Notes: generated by a model from the sequence alone, not told the origin. A DNA stretch of 64,000 nt from Quadrisphaera sp. INWT6 (GCF_015390235.1 NZ_VUOH01000002.1:310001-374000), one strand, 5' to 3'; shown: positions 6,002 to 13,486, counted from the stretch's first letter. Translations and numbers: made by a program.

Positions 6002-8308
6002 ATGGTCGCATCAGTCACGCCTATTGACCAGCATGAACAGCGCTCCCCGTGGCACATCGGCCCGCTGACGCTGGTCCCGCCGGCGCCCTACGCCGAGAGC
6101 GCGCTGGCGCTGCAGCGCTCCGGGCTCGGGGGGCCGCTGCCGCTGCCGAGCCTGCAGAAGTTCCCACCTCCAACGGGCTGGTCCGGCGCCGGCGCGCTCT
6201 ACCCCAGCGGCGCCGACGTGGCCGCCTGGACCGAGGACACCCCGGCCGCCAACGTCGGCCTCAGGCTGGCCGACGGCGTGAAGGGCATCGACGTGGACGC
6301 CTACGGGGACAAGGAGGGCGCCTCCACCCTCGCGGCCGCCGAGGCCACGCTGGGCGCCCTGCCGCCGACGTTCATGTCCACCAGTCGTCACGACGGCGTC
6401 TCGGGCATCCGGCTGTTCCGGGCGCCGGCGGACACCGTGCTCGTGAGCACCCTGGGCGCCGCGGGCTACGGCCCCCACGTCGAGATGGTTCAGCCCACCC
6501 ACCGCTACGTCGTCGCCCCGCCGTCAATCCACCCCGAGGGTCGCGAATACCGGTGGGTGGGCCCGGACGGTGTCGACCTGCTCCCCGGCGAGGTTCCCTC
6601 GGTCGACGACCTGCCTGAGCTGCCGCCCGCATGGGTGGCCGGGCTGGCGGTCGACGCTGAGCGCGCCGACGTCGGCCGCGAGGTGCTCGCACCGCTGGAC
6701 ACCTGGCCCGCGGCCGCTGCCACCGACCCCTACGTCGTGCAGGTGTGCGCCGGTATCGCCACCGACATCCCCCGCGGCGACTGGCACGCCTGGACGTTCT
6801 CGACAGCGTGCAGGCTCGCCGCCGCGGCCCGGCTCGGGCTGATCACCCGCGCCGACCTCAGCGCCAGCCACCGGGTGGTGGTGGCCCGACTGCGCACCGC
6901 CCGGTCGAGCCGCAGCAGCGGCGAGGAGCCCGAGCGCGAGGCCGCGCGGTGCTGGCGTGACGCCGTCGAGCGCACCGCCCGCATGACCGTCGAGCAGGCC
7001 CGCATCTCCCTTGGCATCCGCGAGGCGCCGGCGCCCACCACGGCCACCGCGACGGCCGAGGACGCGCCGGCGGCCGATCAGCTCGACGAGGTGGTGGCCG
7101 GGTTCTGGCGCGCCCGGCCGTGCCTGGCCCACATCCACCAGTTCGCCCACGCCCGCATGGTCAGCCCCTGGGCCCTGCTCGGTGTCGTGATGGCCCGGGC
7201 GGTGGCCGCAGCGCCACCGACCCTGGTGCTGCCGGCCACCGTGGGCGGCTACGGCTCTCTCAACCTGTTCGTGGCCCTGGTGGGTGAGTCCGGCGGTGGC
7301 AAGGGCGCCGCCGAGGCCGCAGCCCGCGACGCCGTCGTGCTGGCCACCGAGGTGGAGTCGGCCTCGGTCGGCTCCGGTGAGGGCATCGGCCACCTGTACG
7401 CCCACCGGGAGAAGGGGGGCGTCGTCCGCGACCGCACCTCGGTCCTGTTCACCGTGCCCGAGGTCGACACCCTCACCGCGCTCGGCTCGCGCCAGGGCGC
7501 CACGCTGCTGCCGCAACTGCGCTCGGCGTGGTCGGGTGAGGCGCTCGGGTTCGCCTACGCCGACCCGACCAAGCGGCTGCCCATCGAGGGCCACACCTAC
7601 CGGATGGCTGTGGTGCTGGGAGTTCAGCCCGGCCGAGCCGCGGGTCTGCTGGAGGACTCCGACGGCGGCACCCCGCAGCGCTTCGTGTGGCTGCCGGTGA
7701 CTGACCCGACCATCCCCGCGGAGCCGGTGGCTGAGCCCGAGCCGCTGAGCGTCGCGCTGCCGCGCATGCTGCCGTCGAGCCGGTACGTCATGCGCGTGTG
7801 TGACACGGCCGTGCAGCGCATCCGTGCGGCCCGCCTGGCCCGCGCCCGCGGCGAGGGTGACCCCCTCGACGGGCACGCCCTGTTCTGCCGGCTCAAGGTC
7901 GCCGCTGCGCTGGCGCTGCTGGAGGAGCGCGAGATCGTCACCGATGAGGACTGGCGCCTGGCCGACGTCGTCATGCGCGTCTCACACCTCACCCGCGCCG
8001 GCGTCGCAGCCCACCTGCGCTCGCAGTCCGAGCGGGCCAACGTGGCACGAGGCAAGGCCGAGGGTGCTCGGGCCGCCGTCGCCGCCGAGGCGGTCGCCGA
8101 CCACACCGCCCAGCGCGTCGGCCGCGTCCTCGTGCGCCACCTGCGTAACCACGGCGAGCAGAGCCGCAACGACCTGCGCAAGCGCCTGCCGGGCCGGGAC
8201 CGGCCGCACTACGACGAGGCCCTCGCGCGGCTGGAGTCCGCCGGGCTGGTCAGCGTCACCGAGACCGAGCACGGCGAGCGGCTGGCCCTCGCGGAGGTGG
8301 ACCCGTGA
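6002..8308 (+). CDS. Primase-polymerase / helicase-type replication protein
   Basis: A 768-residue protein. The N-terminal part (about 15-190) is a bifunctional primase-polymerase domain: GIDVDAY carries the catalytic Asp pair (about 96-100), STSRHDGVSG supplies the conserved histidine, and YVVAPPSIHPEG the basic/substrate motif. The C-terminal half holds a P-loop, GESGGGKG (about 427-434), and reads like the DUF3987/helicase module often fused to prim-pol in phages and satellites. Expected role: priming and unwinding at the element origin, like Rep of phage satellites. The start is uncertain: GTG at 5990 is also possible, and AGGA at 5983 fits neither perfectly. An inverted-repeat origin candidate follows 13 bases after the stop. 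Confidence 0.88.
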   Translation: MVASVTPIDQHEQRSPWHIGPLTLVPPAPYAESALALQRSGLGGPLPLPSLQKFPPPTGWSGAGALYPSGADVAAWTEDTPAANVGLRLADGVKGIDVDAYGDKEGASTLAAAEATLGALPPTFMSTSRHDGVSGIRLFRAPADTVLVSTLGAAGYGPHVEMVQPTHRYVVAPPSIHPEGREYRWVGPDGVDLLPGEVPSVDDLPELPPAWVAGLAVDAERADVGREVLAPLDTWPAAAATDPYVVQVCAGIATDIPRGDWHAWTFSTACRLAAAARLGLITRADLSASHRVVVARLRTARSSRSSGEEPEREAARCWRDAVERTARMTVEQARISLGIREAPAPTTATATAEDAPAADQLDEVVAGFWRARPCLAHIHQFAHARMVSPWALLGVVMARAVAAAPPTLVLPATVGGYGSLNLFVALVGESGGGKGAAEAAARDAVVLATEVESASVGSGEGIGHLYAHREKGGVVRDRTSVLFTVPEVDTLTALGSRQGATLLPQLRSAWSGEALGFAYADPTKRLPIEGHTYRMAVVLGVQPGRAAGLLEDSDGGTPQRFVWLPVTDPTIPAEPVAEPEPLSVALPRMLPSSRYVMRVCDTAVQRIRAARLARARGEGDPLDGHALFCRLKVAAALALLEEREIVTDEDWRLADVVMRVSHLTRAGVAAHLRSQSERANVARGKAEGARAAVAAEAVADHTAQRVGRVLVRHLRNHGEQSRNDLRKRLPGRDRPHYDEALARLESAGLVSVTETEHGERLALAEVDP

Positions 8309-8321
8309 GCCCCTAGCTCGT

Positions 8322-8471
8322 GGGGGTGGACATCCGTGGACATGTCCACCCCCCCTCTCTCCGGAGCCGCCTATAGGGGCAGGAGGTTCCCTCTCTGACC
8401 TGCAGGTTTGCGACGGACCGAGCCTGCTCGTCCCGCCGCAGGGGTGGACATGTCCACGGATGTCCACCCCC
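8322..8471. other. Candidate replication origin: 31-bp perfect inverted repeat with iterons
   Basis: Bases 8322-8352 and 8441-8471 are exact reverse complements (31 bp), separated by 88 bases. Each arm holds the 8-mer GTGGACAT three times: two direct copies 10 bases apart, and one inverted copy that forms the palindrome GTGGACATGTCCAC (8336-8349, 8444-8457). The central part carries a CCCTCTCT direct repeat. Iteron groups flanking a spacer directly downstream of a Rep primase are the arrangement of SaPI origins, hence the proposal. Alternatives: a regulator-binding region for the lipoprotein gene, or a packaging signal. Confidence 0.6.
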
Positions 8472-8525
8472 TGACGCCACCACCACCGAGGCCTCCATCA
8501 CGTCACTCGACTAGGGAGCCTGATC

Positions 8526-9038
8526 ATGATTCGCACCACCTCCGCCACGGCCCTCGCGATGGCCACCCTCCTGGCCCTGGCCGGCTGCACGACGGCCGCC
8601 GCCCCCACCGCGGCTCCGGTGACCTCGCCGGCGCCGGCGGCCAGCCCGACGACGCCCACCCGCGGCGGAGAGCCTGTCGAGGCGCCTAGTCCGACGCTGG
8701 ACTCGTCCTACCCCGCGGTCAGCATCAAGCCTGGCTCGCTGGCGGCCAAGGGCCGCTCCCTGGGGCTGCGGCTCGACTACTCCGTCTACGTGGACCCGGC
8801 GGGCTCCTGGCTCCCGGGCGAGGCCGCCTGGCAGTGCGAGTGGTCGCTGGCTAACGCCCCTGCCGAGGGGGTCCAGCGCGGCGAGGCCGCCCGCTACGTG
8901 GTCTACCTGGCCACCAGTCGCCAGTCACTGCACGAGGAGTCCTGGGAGGCCTCCCAGGACGCCGTGAGCGAGAACACCCAGGCCTGCCTGGCTTTCCTGC
9001 AGTCCCAAGTCGACCTGGCCACGGCCGACCTGTCCTGA
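8526..9038 (+). CDS. Element-encoded lipoprotein
   Basis: A 170-residue protein with a type II signal peptide: short basic start, hydrophobic core, and the lipobox LAGC with Cys21. A Pro/Thr/Ala-rich linker (about 22-60) is followed by a compact C-terminal domain (about 70-170) with two cysteines that could form a disulphide. GGGAG precedes the ATG. It should be anchored on the outer face of the membrane. Surface lipoproteins encoded by temperate phages often block superinfection by other phages, so exclusion is the leading hypothesis. No family was recognised for the C-terminal domain. Confidence 0.8.
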   Translation: MIRTTSATALAMATLLALAGCTTAAAPTAAPVTSPAPAASPTTPTRGGEPVEAPSPTLDSSYPAVSIKPGSLAAKGRSLGLRLDYSVYVDPAGSWLPGEAAWQCEWSLANAPAEGVQRGEAARYVVYLATSRQSLHEESWEASQDAVSENTQACLAFLQSQVDLATADLS

Positions 9039-9063
9039 CCACCCCACCCGAGAGGAACAGCTC

Positions 9064-9570
9064 ATGCCCACCGAGCCCCGCCACACTCGCACCATCACCC
9101 CCGAGGCCGCCGCGCACTGGGAGGCCCTCGATGGGCTGCCCGCTGCGGAGGTCGTCCACGACGACGTGCTGCTGCCCAACGGCCCCGGCCTGATCGACCC
9201 GTTCCCGGTCTCGCTGCACGTGCCCGCCCGGATGCGCCGGCTGCGCTGCGACACCTGCGAGACCGTCGAGCGCCCGACCGGTATCGCCGAGCCGGACCCG
9301 CTTGAGCTCGTGCACGAGCCCGGCTGCTTCCTGGCCGACGTCGAGGCGAGCCAGTACGCGGCCGACATGGAGCGCCTCCAGCGTCTGGTGGCCAACGGCC
9401 ATCCCGCTCGCTTCCATCGCCACCCCACGGAGACCGAGCGCGCTCTGCTCGACTCCTGCGGGCTGGCCCCCATCACCCAGTTCGTGGGCGTGCACCTGAC
9501 CGCGGCCGGTGGCCGGCGTCGGGCTCTGCGCTGGCTGACCGACCGGGAGCCCGCGCTGTCCGCCGGCTGA
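9064..9570 (+). CDS. Element protein with a CxxC motif, unknown function
   Basis: A 168-residue soluble protein preceded by GAGAGGAAC. A CDTCETVERPTG segment (about 61-72) and a second cysteine-containing stretch, HEPGCFLAD (about 84-92), suggest a small zinc-binding site. The C-terminus is basic (GGRRRALRWL). It follows the lipoprotein by 25 bases in the same orientation. No family recognised; a zinc-ribbon fold is inferred only from cysteine spacing. Confidence 0.7.
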   Translation: MPTEPRHTRTITPEAAAHWEALDGLPAAEVVHDDVLLPNGPGLIDPFPVSLHVPARMRRLRCDTCETVERPTGIAEPDPLELVHEPGCFLADVEASQYAADMERLQRLVANGHPARFHRHPTETERALLDSCGLAPITQFVGVHLTAAGGRRRALRWLTDREPALSAG

Positions 9571-9626
9571 GCACCTCGCGCCCGAGCTGATGGCCGCCAG
9601 CAGCTCGGCCGCGATGGTGCCCCACC

Positions 9627-9678
9627 AGCGGCCCGTCAGCGATCACGCTGGAGATCACAGCGCGGCTGACGGGCCGCT
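9627..9678 (+). repeat. Long stem-loop before the 143-residue gene
   Basis: AGCGGCCCGTCAGC (9627-9640) and GCTGACGGGCCGCT (9665-9678) form a perfect 14-bp stem. The 24-base loop contains GATCAC twice and a further CGCTG/CAGCG pairing. It lies in the 127-base gap before the ATG at 9698. Possible leader attenuator or protein-binding site. Confidence 0.75.
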
Positions 9679-9697
9679 CGCATCGAGAGGAACGATC

Positions 9698-10129
9698 ATG
9701 GCCACCGAGGACACCCCGCCCGCTGAGGACGTCGAGCAGGACCACCCCACCGAGACCCCCGAGCAGGCCGAGGGCAAGCGCGCCCAACGTGAGCGCGCCC
9801 AGGTCGCCGAGGCCCGCGCCGCCGCCGCTGAGGAGCGCCTGGCCAAGCTGCAGCGCCAGGCCGTGGCGCGCATCGCCGGCGCCCGGCACCTCTCCGTGGG
9901 TGAGGACGTGCTCAACGTCGAGCTCGGTGGCGTCGAGCTCGACGCCCTCCTCGACGACGACGGTGTGCCTGATCCCGAGCTGGTCGAGGCCGCCGCCGCA
10001 GCGATGGCCCAGCGTCGCCCCGGGCTGGCCCCCCGGCGGCGCAGCGGCGGCAGCCCTGACGGTGGCGCCCGCGAGGCTCCCCCGCGCCAGCGCTCCAGCT
10101 GGAGCGACGTCCTCGGGGGCCGGCGGTGA
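9698..10129 (+). CDS. Acidic/coiled-coil element protein, possible capsid scaffold
   Basis: A 143-residue protein with GAGAGGAAC before the ATG. An acidic, proline-rich N-terminus (1-28) is followed by a strongly charged, alanine-rich coiled coil (about 30-65, ending RLAKLQRQAVARI). A short globular stretch (DVLNVELGGVELDALLDDD) comes next, then a basic tail ending SWSDVLGG. Acidic coiled-coil proteins with a basic C-terminus are typical phage scaffolding proteins. The downstream capsid protein lacks a built-in delta (scaffold) domain, so a separate scaffold is expected. The role is inference; no direct homology was recognised. Confidence 0.65.
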   Translation: MATEDTPPAEDVEQDHPTETPEQAEGKRAQRERAQVAEARAAAAEERLAKLQRQAVARIAGARHLSVGEDVLNVELGGVELDALLDDDGVPDPELVEAAAAAMAQRRPGLAPRRRSGGSPDGGAREAPPRQRSSWSDVLGGRR

Positions 10130-10527
10130 GCGCCGGCCCGCGCTGTCCCGAGCCGGGCTGTGAGGCCCAGCTCTGGGTGGACCGCCGTCTCGGGCTGATG
10201 GCCTCGACGCACGCGCCGTCCTGCGCCATCGGCCGCGCCGAGGATCAGCAGGCCTTCGACGACCGCAGCGCGTGCGGGCTGCGCACGACGCTGAGCCCTG
10301 ACTACGCACGTGATGACCATCGACAGTTCGGTGCAATGTTCGTGCGCGAGTCCACCGATGCTGAGCGTCGTCTCGTTCTCGCCTGCGGTGCCAACGCCGC
10401 CGCTGTGGCCCGCACGCAGGTCGGTGTCCACTTCCTCGCTGGTGGCCTGCGCCGGCGCGTGCTGACTGCGGTGCAGCTCACCGGGCTGCCGAGCCTGCCG
10501 ACGAGCGACCCGACCGTCGTCCGGTGA
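10126..10527 (+). CDS. Small cysteine-containing element protein, unknown function
   Basis: A 133-residue protein whose GTG start overlaps the previous stop (GTGA), so it is translationally coupled to the scaffold candidate. The first 35 residues hold CPEPGC and HAPSC, spaced like a zinc finger (C-x4-C ... H-x4-C). The rest is a basic globular domain. Similar short zinc-finger modules occur in phage HNH or head-maturation genes, but no catalytic HNH core is seen. Function unknown. Confidence 0.65.
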   Translation: MSAGPRCPEPGCEAQLWVDRRLGLMASTHAPSCAIGRAEDQQAFDDRSACGLRTTLSPDYARDDHRQFGAMFVRESTDAERRLVLACGANAAAVARTQVGVHFLAGGLRRRVLTAVQLTGLPSLPTSDPTVVR

Positions 10528-10572
10528 CCCCCTGGGCGGGTGTCCCCTTGATCCACTTCGACGAGCGACCCG
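10499..10572. repeat. 14-bp direct repeat 60 bases apart
   Basis: CGACGAGCGACCCG occurs at 10499-10512 (inside the end of the previous gene) and again at 10559-10572. It is followed by an 8-bp inverted pair CGGTCAGG/CCTGACCG (10593-10600 and 10642-10649). All lie upstream of the winged-helix gene, so they could be operator sites or a duplication scar. Confidence 0.7.
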
Positions 10573-10748
10573 TGGAGAGGGCTGCCTCCAAGCGGTCAGG
10601 TTCAAGATCTTCGAGGTGACCCTTCCTGACGACCTCCGGAGCCTGACCGGACGTCCCGTGCCACCTCTGCACACATAATTTGAGGTGGTGTTGGCGAGTT
10701 CGGCCGTTTTCCCATACCGATGGGCGGATCGTCCCTACTGTCATCCGC

Positions 10749-11417
10749 ATGCAGCCGACCGACACCTCAGCGCCGCTCTCCACGACGCCCGGGTTCGACC
10801 GCGTGGCGCACCTCGAAGATCAGGCGCGTCGCGCAGAGGCGACCCTCTACACCCTCTTCCTCGACTACGACGACTGCACTCGTCGAGGCCTCCATGTCGA
10901 CCTGCCGCCGGCGGTCGCCAACGCGATGTTGGAGTACCACCCCTTCGCGGAGCGCATGCGCACCCGCGTCCGCACCCAGCTGCAGGTCCTGAACGGTCTG
11001 CAGCCTGAGCCGCTGAGCCGGGAGGCACAGAACGCGGCCAACCGACGGATGTGGCTGCTGGAGGCGGAGGACGTCCCGGAGATCGTGCTCACCAAGGGGC
11101 ACCGCACCAATGTCGACTGGGTCGTGGCCGTGGTCGCCTCGGCCCCGAAGACCCCCTGGACCGCCGCTCAGGTGCTTGAGGTGCTGGAGCGCAACGGGTG
11201 GTCGACCTCATCGCCGAACCCGCAAAACCTCATCGCCAACACGCTGGCCCGCGCCCTAACCACGCACCCGCACCTGCAGCGATGCGGCCGTGGCACCTAC
11301 ACCTGGCAGCTGACGGAGTCGTCTGCTGCTGATGAGCTTCCGGGCGACCTGCCCGGCGAGAGCCGTCGCGCCGCTCAGGGCGACGGTGCATCACTGGAGG
11401 AGGCGGCTATGTCGTGA
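10749..11417 (+). CDS. Winged-helix (HARE-HTH-like) element protein
   Basis: A 222-residue protein. An N-terminal coiled-coil region (about 20-95) precedes a C-terminal domain (about 130-195) reading VDWVVAVVASAPKTPWTAAQ, then VLEVLERNGW and RCGRGTYTW. That is the pattern of winged-helix domains such as HARE-HTH (helix, recognition helix, glycine-arginine wing). It probably binds DNA or acts as a regulator. The ATG at 10749 is used; an upstream in-frame start at 10680 would add 23 residues without a ribosome site. A CATAAT hexamer (10673-10678) upstream is the most AT-rich patch nearby and may be part of a promoter. Confidence 0.72.
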   Translation: MQPTDTSAPLSTTPGFDRVAHLEDQARRAEATLYTLFLDYDDCTRRGLHVDLPPAVANAMLEYHPFAERMRTRVRTQLQVLNGLQPEPLSREAQNAANRRMWLLEAEDVPEIVLTKGHRTNVDWVVAVVASAPKTPWTAAQVLEVLERNGWSTSSPNPQNLIANTLARALTTHPHLQRCGRGTYTWQLTESSAADELPGDLPGESRRAAQGDGASLEEAAMS

Positions 11418-11557
11418 GCCGCCGGAGAGGACCACCATCACCGTTCCAGAGGATCCGGAACACCCTCCCGACAAGAACCACGAACGCCCTCGACGGCGTT
11501 CGTCGAGGGCGTCGGGGAAGCATCGCGCTGTTAGCAACACTTCGGGTGGGGACTTGA
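11414..11557 (+). CDS. Possible small basic peptide (47 aa)
   Basis: A GTG start overlaps the stop of the winged-helix gene in the GTGA manner seen throughout the element. It encodes a very basic peptide (VSRRRGPPSPFQRIRN...) ending at TGA 11555-11557. Codon use is less GC-rich at third positions than in neighbours, and strong hairpins lie inside it, so it may equally be noncoding. Confidence 0.25.
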   Translation: MSRRRGPPSPFQRIRNTLPTRTTNALDGVRRGRRGSIALLATLRVGT

Positions 11558-11567
11558 AGGCTAACAG
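11481..11567 (+). repeat. Overlapping alternative hairpins in the capsid leader region
   Basis: Two mutually exclusive stems share bases: CGAACGCC/GGCGTTCG (11481-11488, 11495-11502) and ACGCCCTCGAC/GTCGAGGGCGT (11484-11494, 11502-11512). A further perfect 8-bp pair CTGTTAGC/GCTAACAG (11528-11535, 11560-11567) follows. Competing stems are typical of attenuators, but no T-run follows. Confidence 0.6.
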
Positions 11568-11571
11568 TGCG

Positions 11572-11682
11572 GTGTCACTACGAGAAGTGCTTGACACGTT
11601 GTCGTTCGTCGCCATGGTCGCGTGGCGGTTCACGCGGGTGTTGAAGTACTTGGCGGAGAACATGCCCGACGGCCTCGGCTGA
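11572..11682 (+). CDS. Possible 36-residue amphipathic peptide
   Basis: From GTG 11572 the frame encodes VSLREVLDTLSFVAMVAWRF followed by TRVLKYLAENMPDGLG. One amphipathic or membrane-touching helix is predicted. A longer in-frame extension to 11332 overlaps the winged-helix gene and looks spurious. No Shine-Dalgarno is obvious and codon use is atypical (several TTG and CTA), so coding status is doubtful. A perfect -35-like TTGACA (11591-11596) lies inside it. Confidence 0.25.
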   Translation: MSLREVLDTLSFVAMVAWRFTRVLKYLAENMPDGLG

Positions 11683-11687
11683 CGGCT

Positions 11688-11739
11688 CACAAGAACCCGT
11701 CCTTGAAGCGCGGATGCGCCTCGGGGACGGGTTCTTGTG
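11688..11739 (+). repeat. 15-bp perfect stem-loop upstream of the capsid gene
   Basis: CACAAGAACCCGTCC (11688-11702) pairs exactly with GGACGGGTTCTTGTG (11725-11739) around a 22-base loop. It has no T-run. It could be a terminator, an RNA element or a protein-recognition site for capsid expression or packaging. The remaining 200 bases up to the capsid gene hold no convincing gene. Confidence 0.75.
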
Positions 11740-11941
11740 GTCGGCACGACGAGTACGCACCCACTACCTGCCCCACCGCGCCGCCGCCGGCGCGGATGAT
11801 CGATCTCAGCACCACCGCAGCTCATGGCCGTCACGGAGCGCGGGTCGCGGTGGTGCCGCCATGGCTCAGCCTTGAGCCCCTGCGTGGCCCGTGACGGAGG
11901 GCGCAGCGATCCCCATCGCTGCTCACCCCAGGAGCTCCACC

Positions 11942-12802
11942 GTGGCCACGACCGTCACCGCCTCCGGCATCCTCAAGCCCGAGGACGTCCGCAACCTGAT
12001 CCTGCTGCCGCTGCAGACCGGCGGCAGCGTCGCGCTGAACCCCGCCGTCTCCACGCTGGTCACCACCGACGCCCAGGTCTCGCGGTTCCCCCGGGTCACC
12101 GACGCTCCCATCGTCGGATGGATCAGCGAGGCGGCGCCGCTGCCCGTTGGGGATCTTGAGGTCGACGAGGTCATCGTCGTGCCGTCCAAGGTCGGCAGCA
12201 TCGTGCCAATCACCAGCGAGCTGGAGGAGGACGCGGAGTACGACCCGCTGGAGCTCACCGGCACCCAGCTCGTGGACCAGGCCGGCCAGGCCCTGGACGA
12301 CGCCTTCCTGGGCGACCTCCCTTCCCCGGCGCCTCTCGGTCTGGCTTCGCTGGTCAAGGCCTCCGGCAGTGGCGTGCAGGCCGCCTCCGCCGGCGGCTCG
12401 TGGAAGAACCTGGACGTGTTCGCCCAGGCCGGCTCTCTCATCGAGGGCGTGGGCGGCCGGATGACGGCGGTCCTGGCCAACCCCGCTGACGTGCTGGCGA
12501 TCAGCACCCTCAAGGCGGCCACCGGCAGCAACCAGGCGCTCCTGAGCCCTGGTGGTGACCCGGCCCAGCCCAGCCGCCGCCAGGTGGAAGGTGTGCCGCT
12601 GCTGAGCCACCGCTCCGTGCCCGCCGGCACCGCGTGGGCGGTCGACTCCAGCCGAATCTTCACCGTCATCCGTCGGTCGGTGCGCCTGGAGCTGGACCGC
12701 TCCGTGTACCGCTCCACCGACCGCACCGCCGTCGTGCTCACGATGCGCGCCGGCTTCGGGTTCACCGACGACCGCGCCGTCGTCAAGATCAGCAAGGCCT
12801 GA
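11942..12802 (+). CDS. HK97-fold phage major capsid protein
   Basis: A 286-residue protein. Residues about 35-130 show the Phage_capsid pattern: SRFPRVTDAPIVGWISEAAP followed by VDEVIVVPSKVGSIVPITSE and an LEEDAEYDPLELTGTQLVDQ helix. The C-terminal half carries the A-domain-like MTAVLANPADVLAI and VEGVPLLSHRSVPAGTAWAV strands. It lacks the roughly 100-residue N-terminal delta domain of HK97 gp5, so a separate scaffold is implied. GTG 11942 is chosen because AGGAG lies 9 bases before it. It is the only recognisable virion gene in the element. Expected function is building a small capsid or hijacking that of a helper phage. Confidence 0.9.
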   Translation: MATTVTASGILKPEDVRNLILLPLQTGGSVALNPAVSTLVTTDAQVSRFPRVTDAPIVGWISEAAPLPVGDLEVDEVIVVPSKVGSIVPITSELEEDAEYDPLELTGTQLVDQAGQALDDAFLGDLPSPAPLGLASLVKASGSGVQAASAGGSWKNLDVFAQAGSLIEGVGGRMTAVLANPADVLAISTLKAATGSNQALLSPGGDPAQPSRRQVEGVPLLSHRSVPAGTAWAVDSSRIFTVIRRSVRLELDRSVYRSTDRTAVVLTMRAGFGFTDDRAVVKISKA

Positions 12803-12899
12803 CGGGTAGGTCGTGCAGGCCCAGTAGCTGCCGGCGGGTGCGGACTCTCGACCGTGCTCGCCGGCACCGGTGGTTGGGGCCGTCACCCCACCACCAGCT

Positions 12900-12953
12900 C
12901 GATGCCCTCGGTGGCGCGTCCCGATGGGCGTCGGCGCGCTACCGAGGGCATCG
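12900..12953. terminator. 19-bp stem between convergent genes
   Basis: CGATGCCCTCGGT (12900-12912) pairs with ACCGAGGGCATCG (12941-12953), and the stem continues inward through GGCGCG/CGCGCT with one G-T pair. It lies 97 bases after the capsid stop and 5 bases from the stop of the opposite gene, so it probably terminates both. No T-run. Confidence 0.7.
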
Positions 12954-12958
12954 GCGTG

Positions 12959-13219
12959 TCAGGCGATGACGTGCGCCGAGGTGCTGGAGGGCAGGACGAC
13001 TGCGATCTCCCCGCCGTTCATGCTCAGCCTCAGCTCAGTGACCATGGGGTTGCCGTGGTCTCCGGGTCGGTGCGTCACCGAGATGATCGGCGCCTGTAGG
13101 AGCTGCTCGTTCGCAGCGCCCTGTAACTTGATCGAGAGCCACGCGTTGATGTGGCTGCCGGAGAGGTGCTCAAGGCGGCTGACGCCAGGGATGAAGTCCA
13201 TGCACGTGGACGCTGGCAT
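12959..13219 (-). CDS. Reversed element gene, 86-residue protein of unknown function
   Basis: The only minus-strand gene inside the element. It starts MPASTCMDFIPGVSRLEHLS, with GAGG just before the ATG. It has alternating strands (HINAWLSIKLQG, ITELRLSMNGGEIAVVL-like), suggesting a small beta-rich domain. It converges on the capsid gene across a shared hairpin. An upstream GTG at 13297 would add 26 low-complexity residues. Reversed cargo genes near the end of phage-type elements are often lysogenic-conversion or defence genes; no family recognised. Confidence 0.55.
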   Translation of the reverse strand: MPASTCMDFIPGVSRLEHLSGSHINAWLSIKLQGAANEQLLQAPIISVTHRPGDHGNPMVTELRLSMNGGEIAVVLPSSTSAHVIA

Positions 13220-13375
13220 GCGACCTCGCGAACGCGCTACTGGAGTACCGGGCGCCCCGGCATGTCCCGCCACCGTGTCGGTCTGGTGAGTCACCATGGT
13301 CGTGGTGGCTCAGCGGCGACCGTGGTGCGGGCTATGAGCCCCCGGCTCACCGGGAGGCCCGCGTCACCGCCCCGC

Positions 13376-13427
13376 CCCCGGCATCGACGTGCGACTTGAG
13401 GTCGAACACGACGCGTCGATGCCGGGG
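13376..13427. repeat. 13-bp perfect stem-loop in the divergent gap
   Basis: CCCCGGCATCGAC (13376-13388) and GTCGATGCCGGGG (13415-13427) pair around a 26-base loop. The feature lies in the 267-base gap (13220-13486) between the reversed gene and the membrane pair, otherwise without a convincing gene. Confidence 0.7.
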
Positions 13428-13486
13428 CGGTGGTGTCTGCGGCGTGGCTCCACAGCCAGGCCCGGGCTCGCGGCGACCCTGGAGCG

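Noticed and set aside
11622..11894. A 90-codon frame before the capsid gene
   Set aside because: It crosses the 15-bp stem-loop, has no ribosome site and encodes low-complexity sequence.
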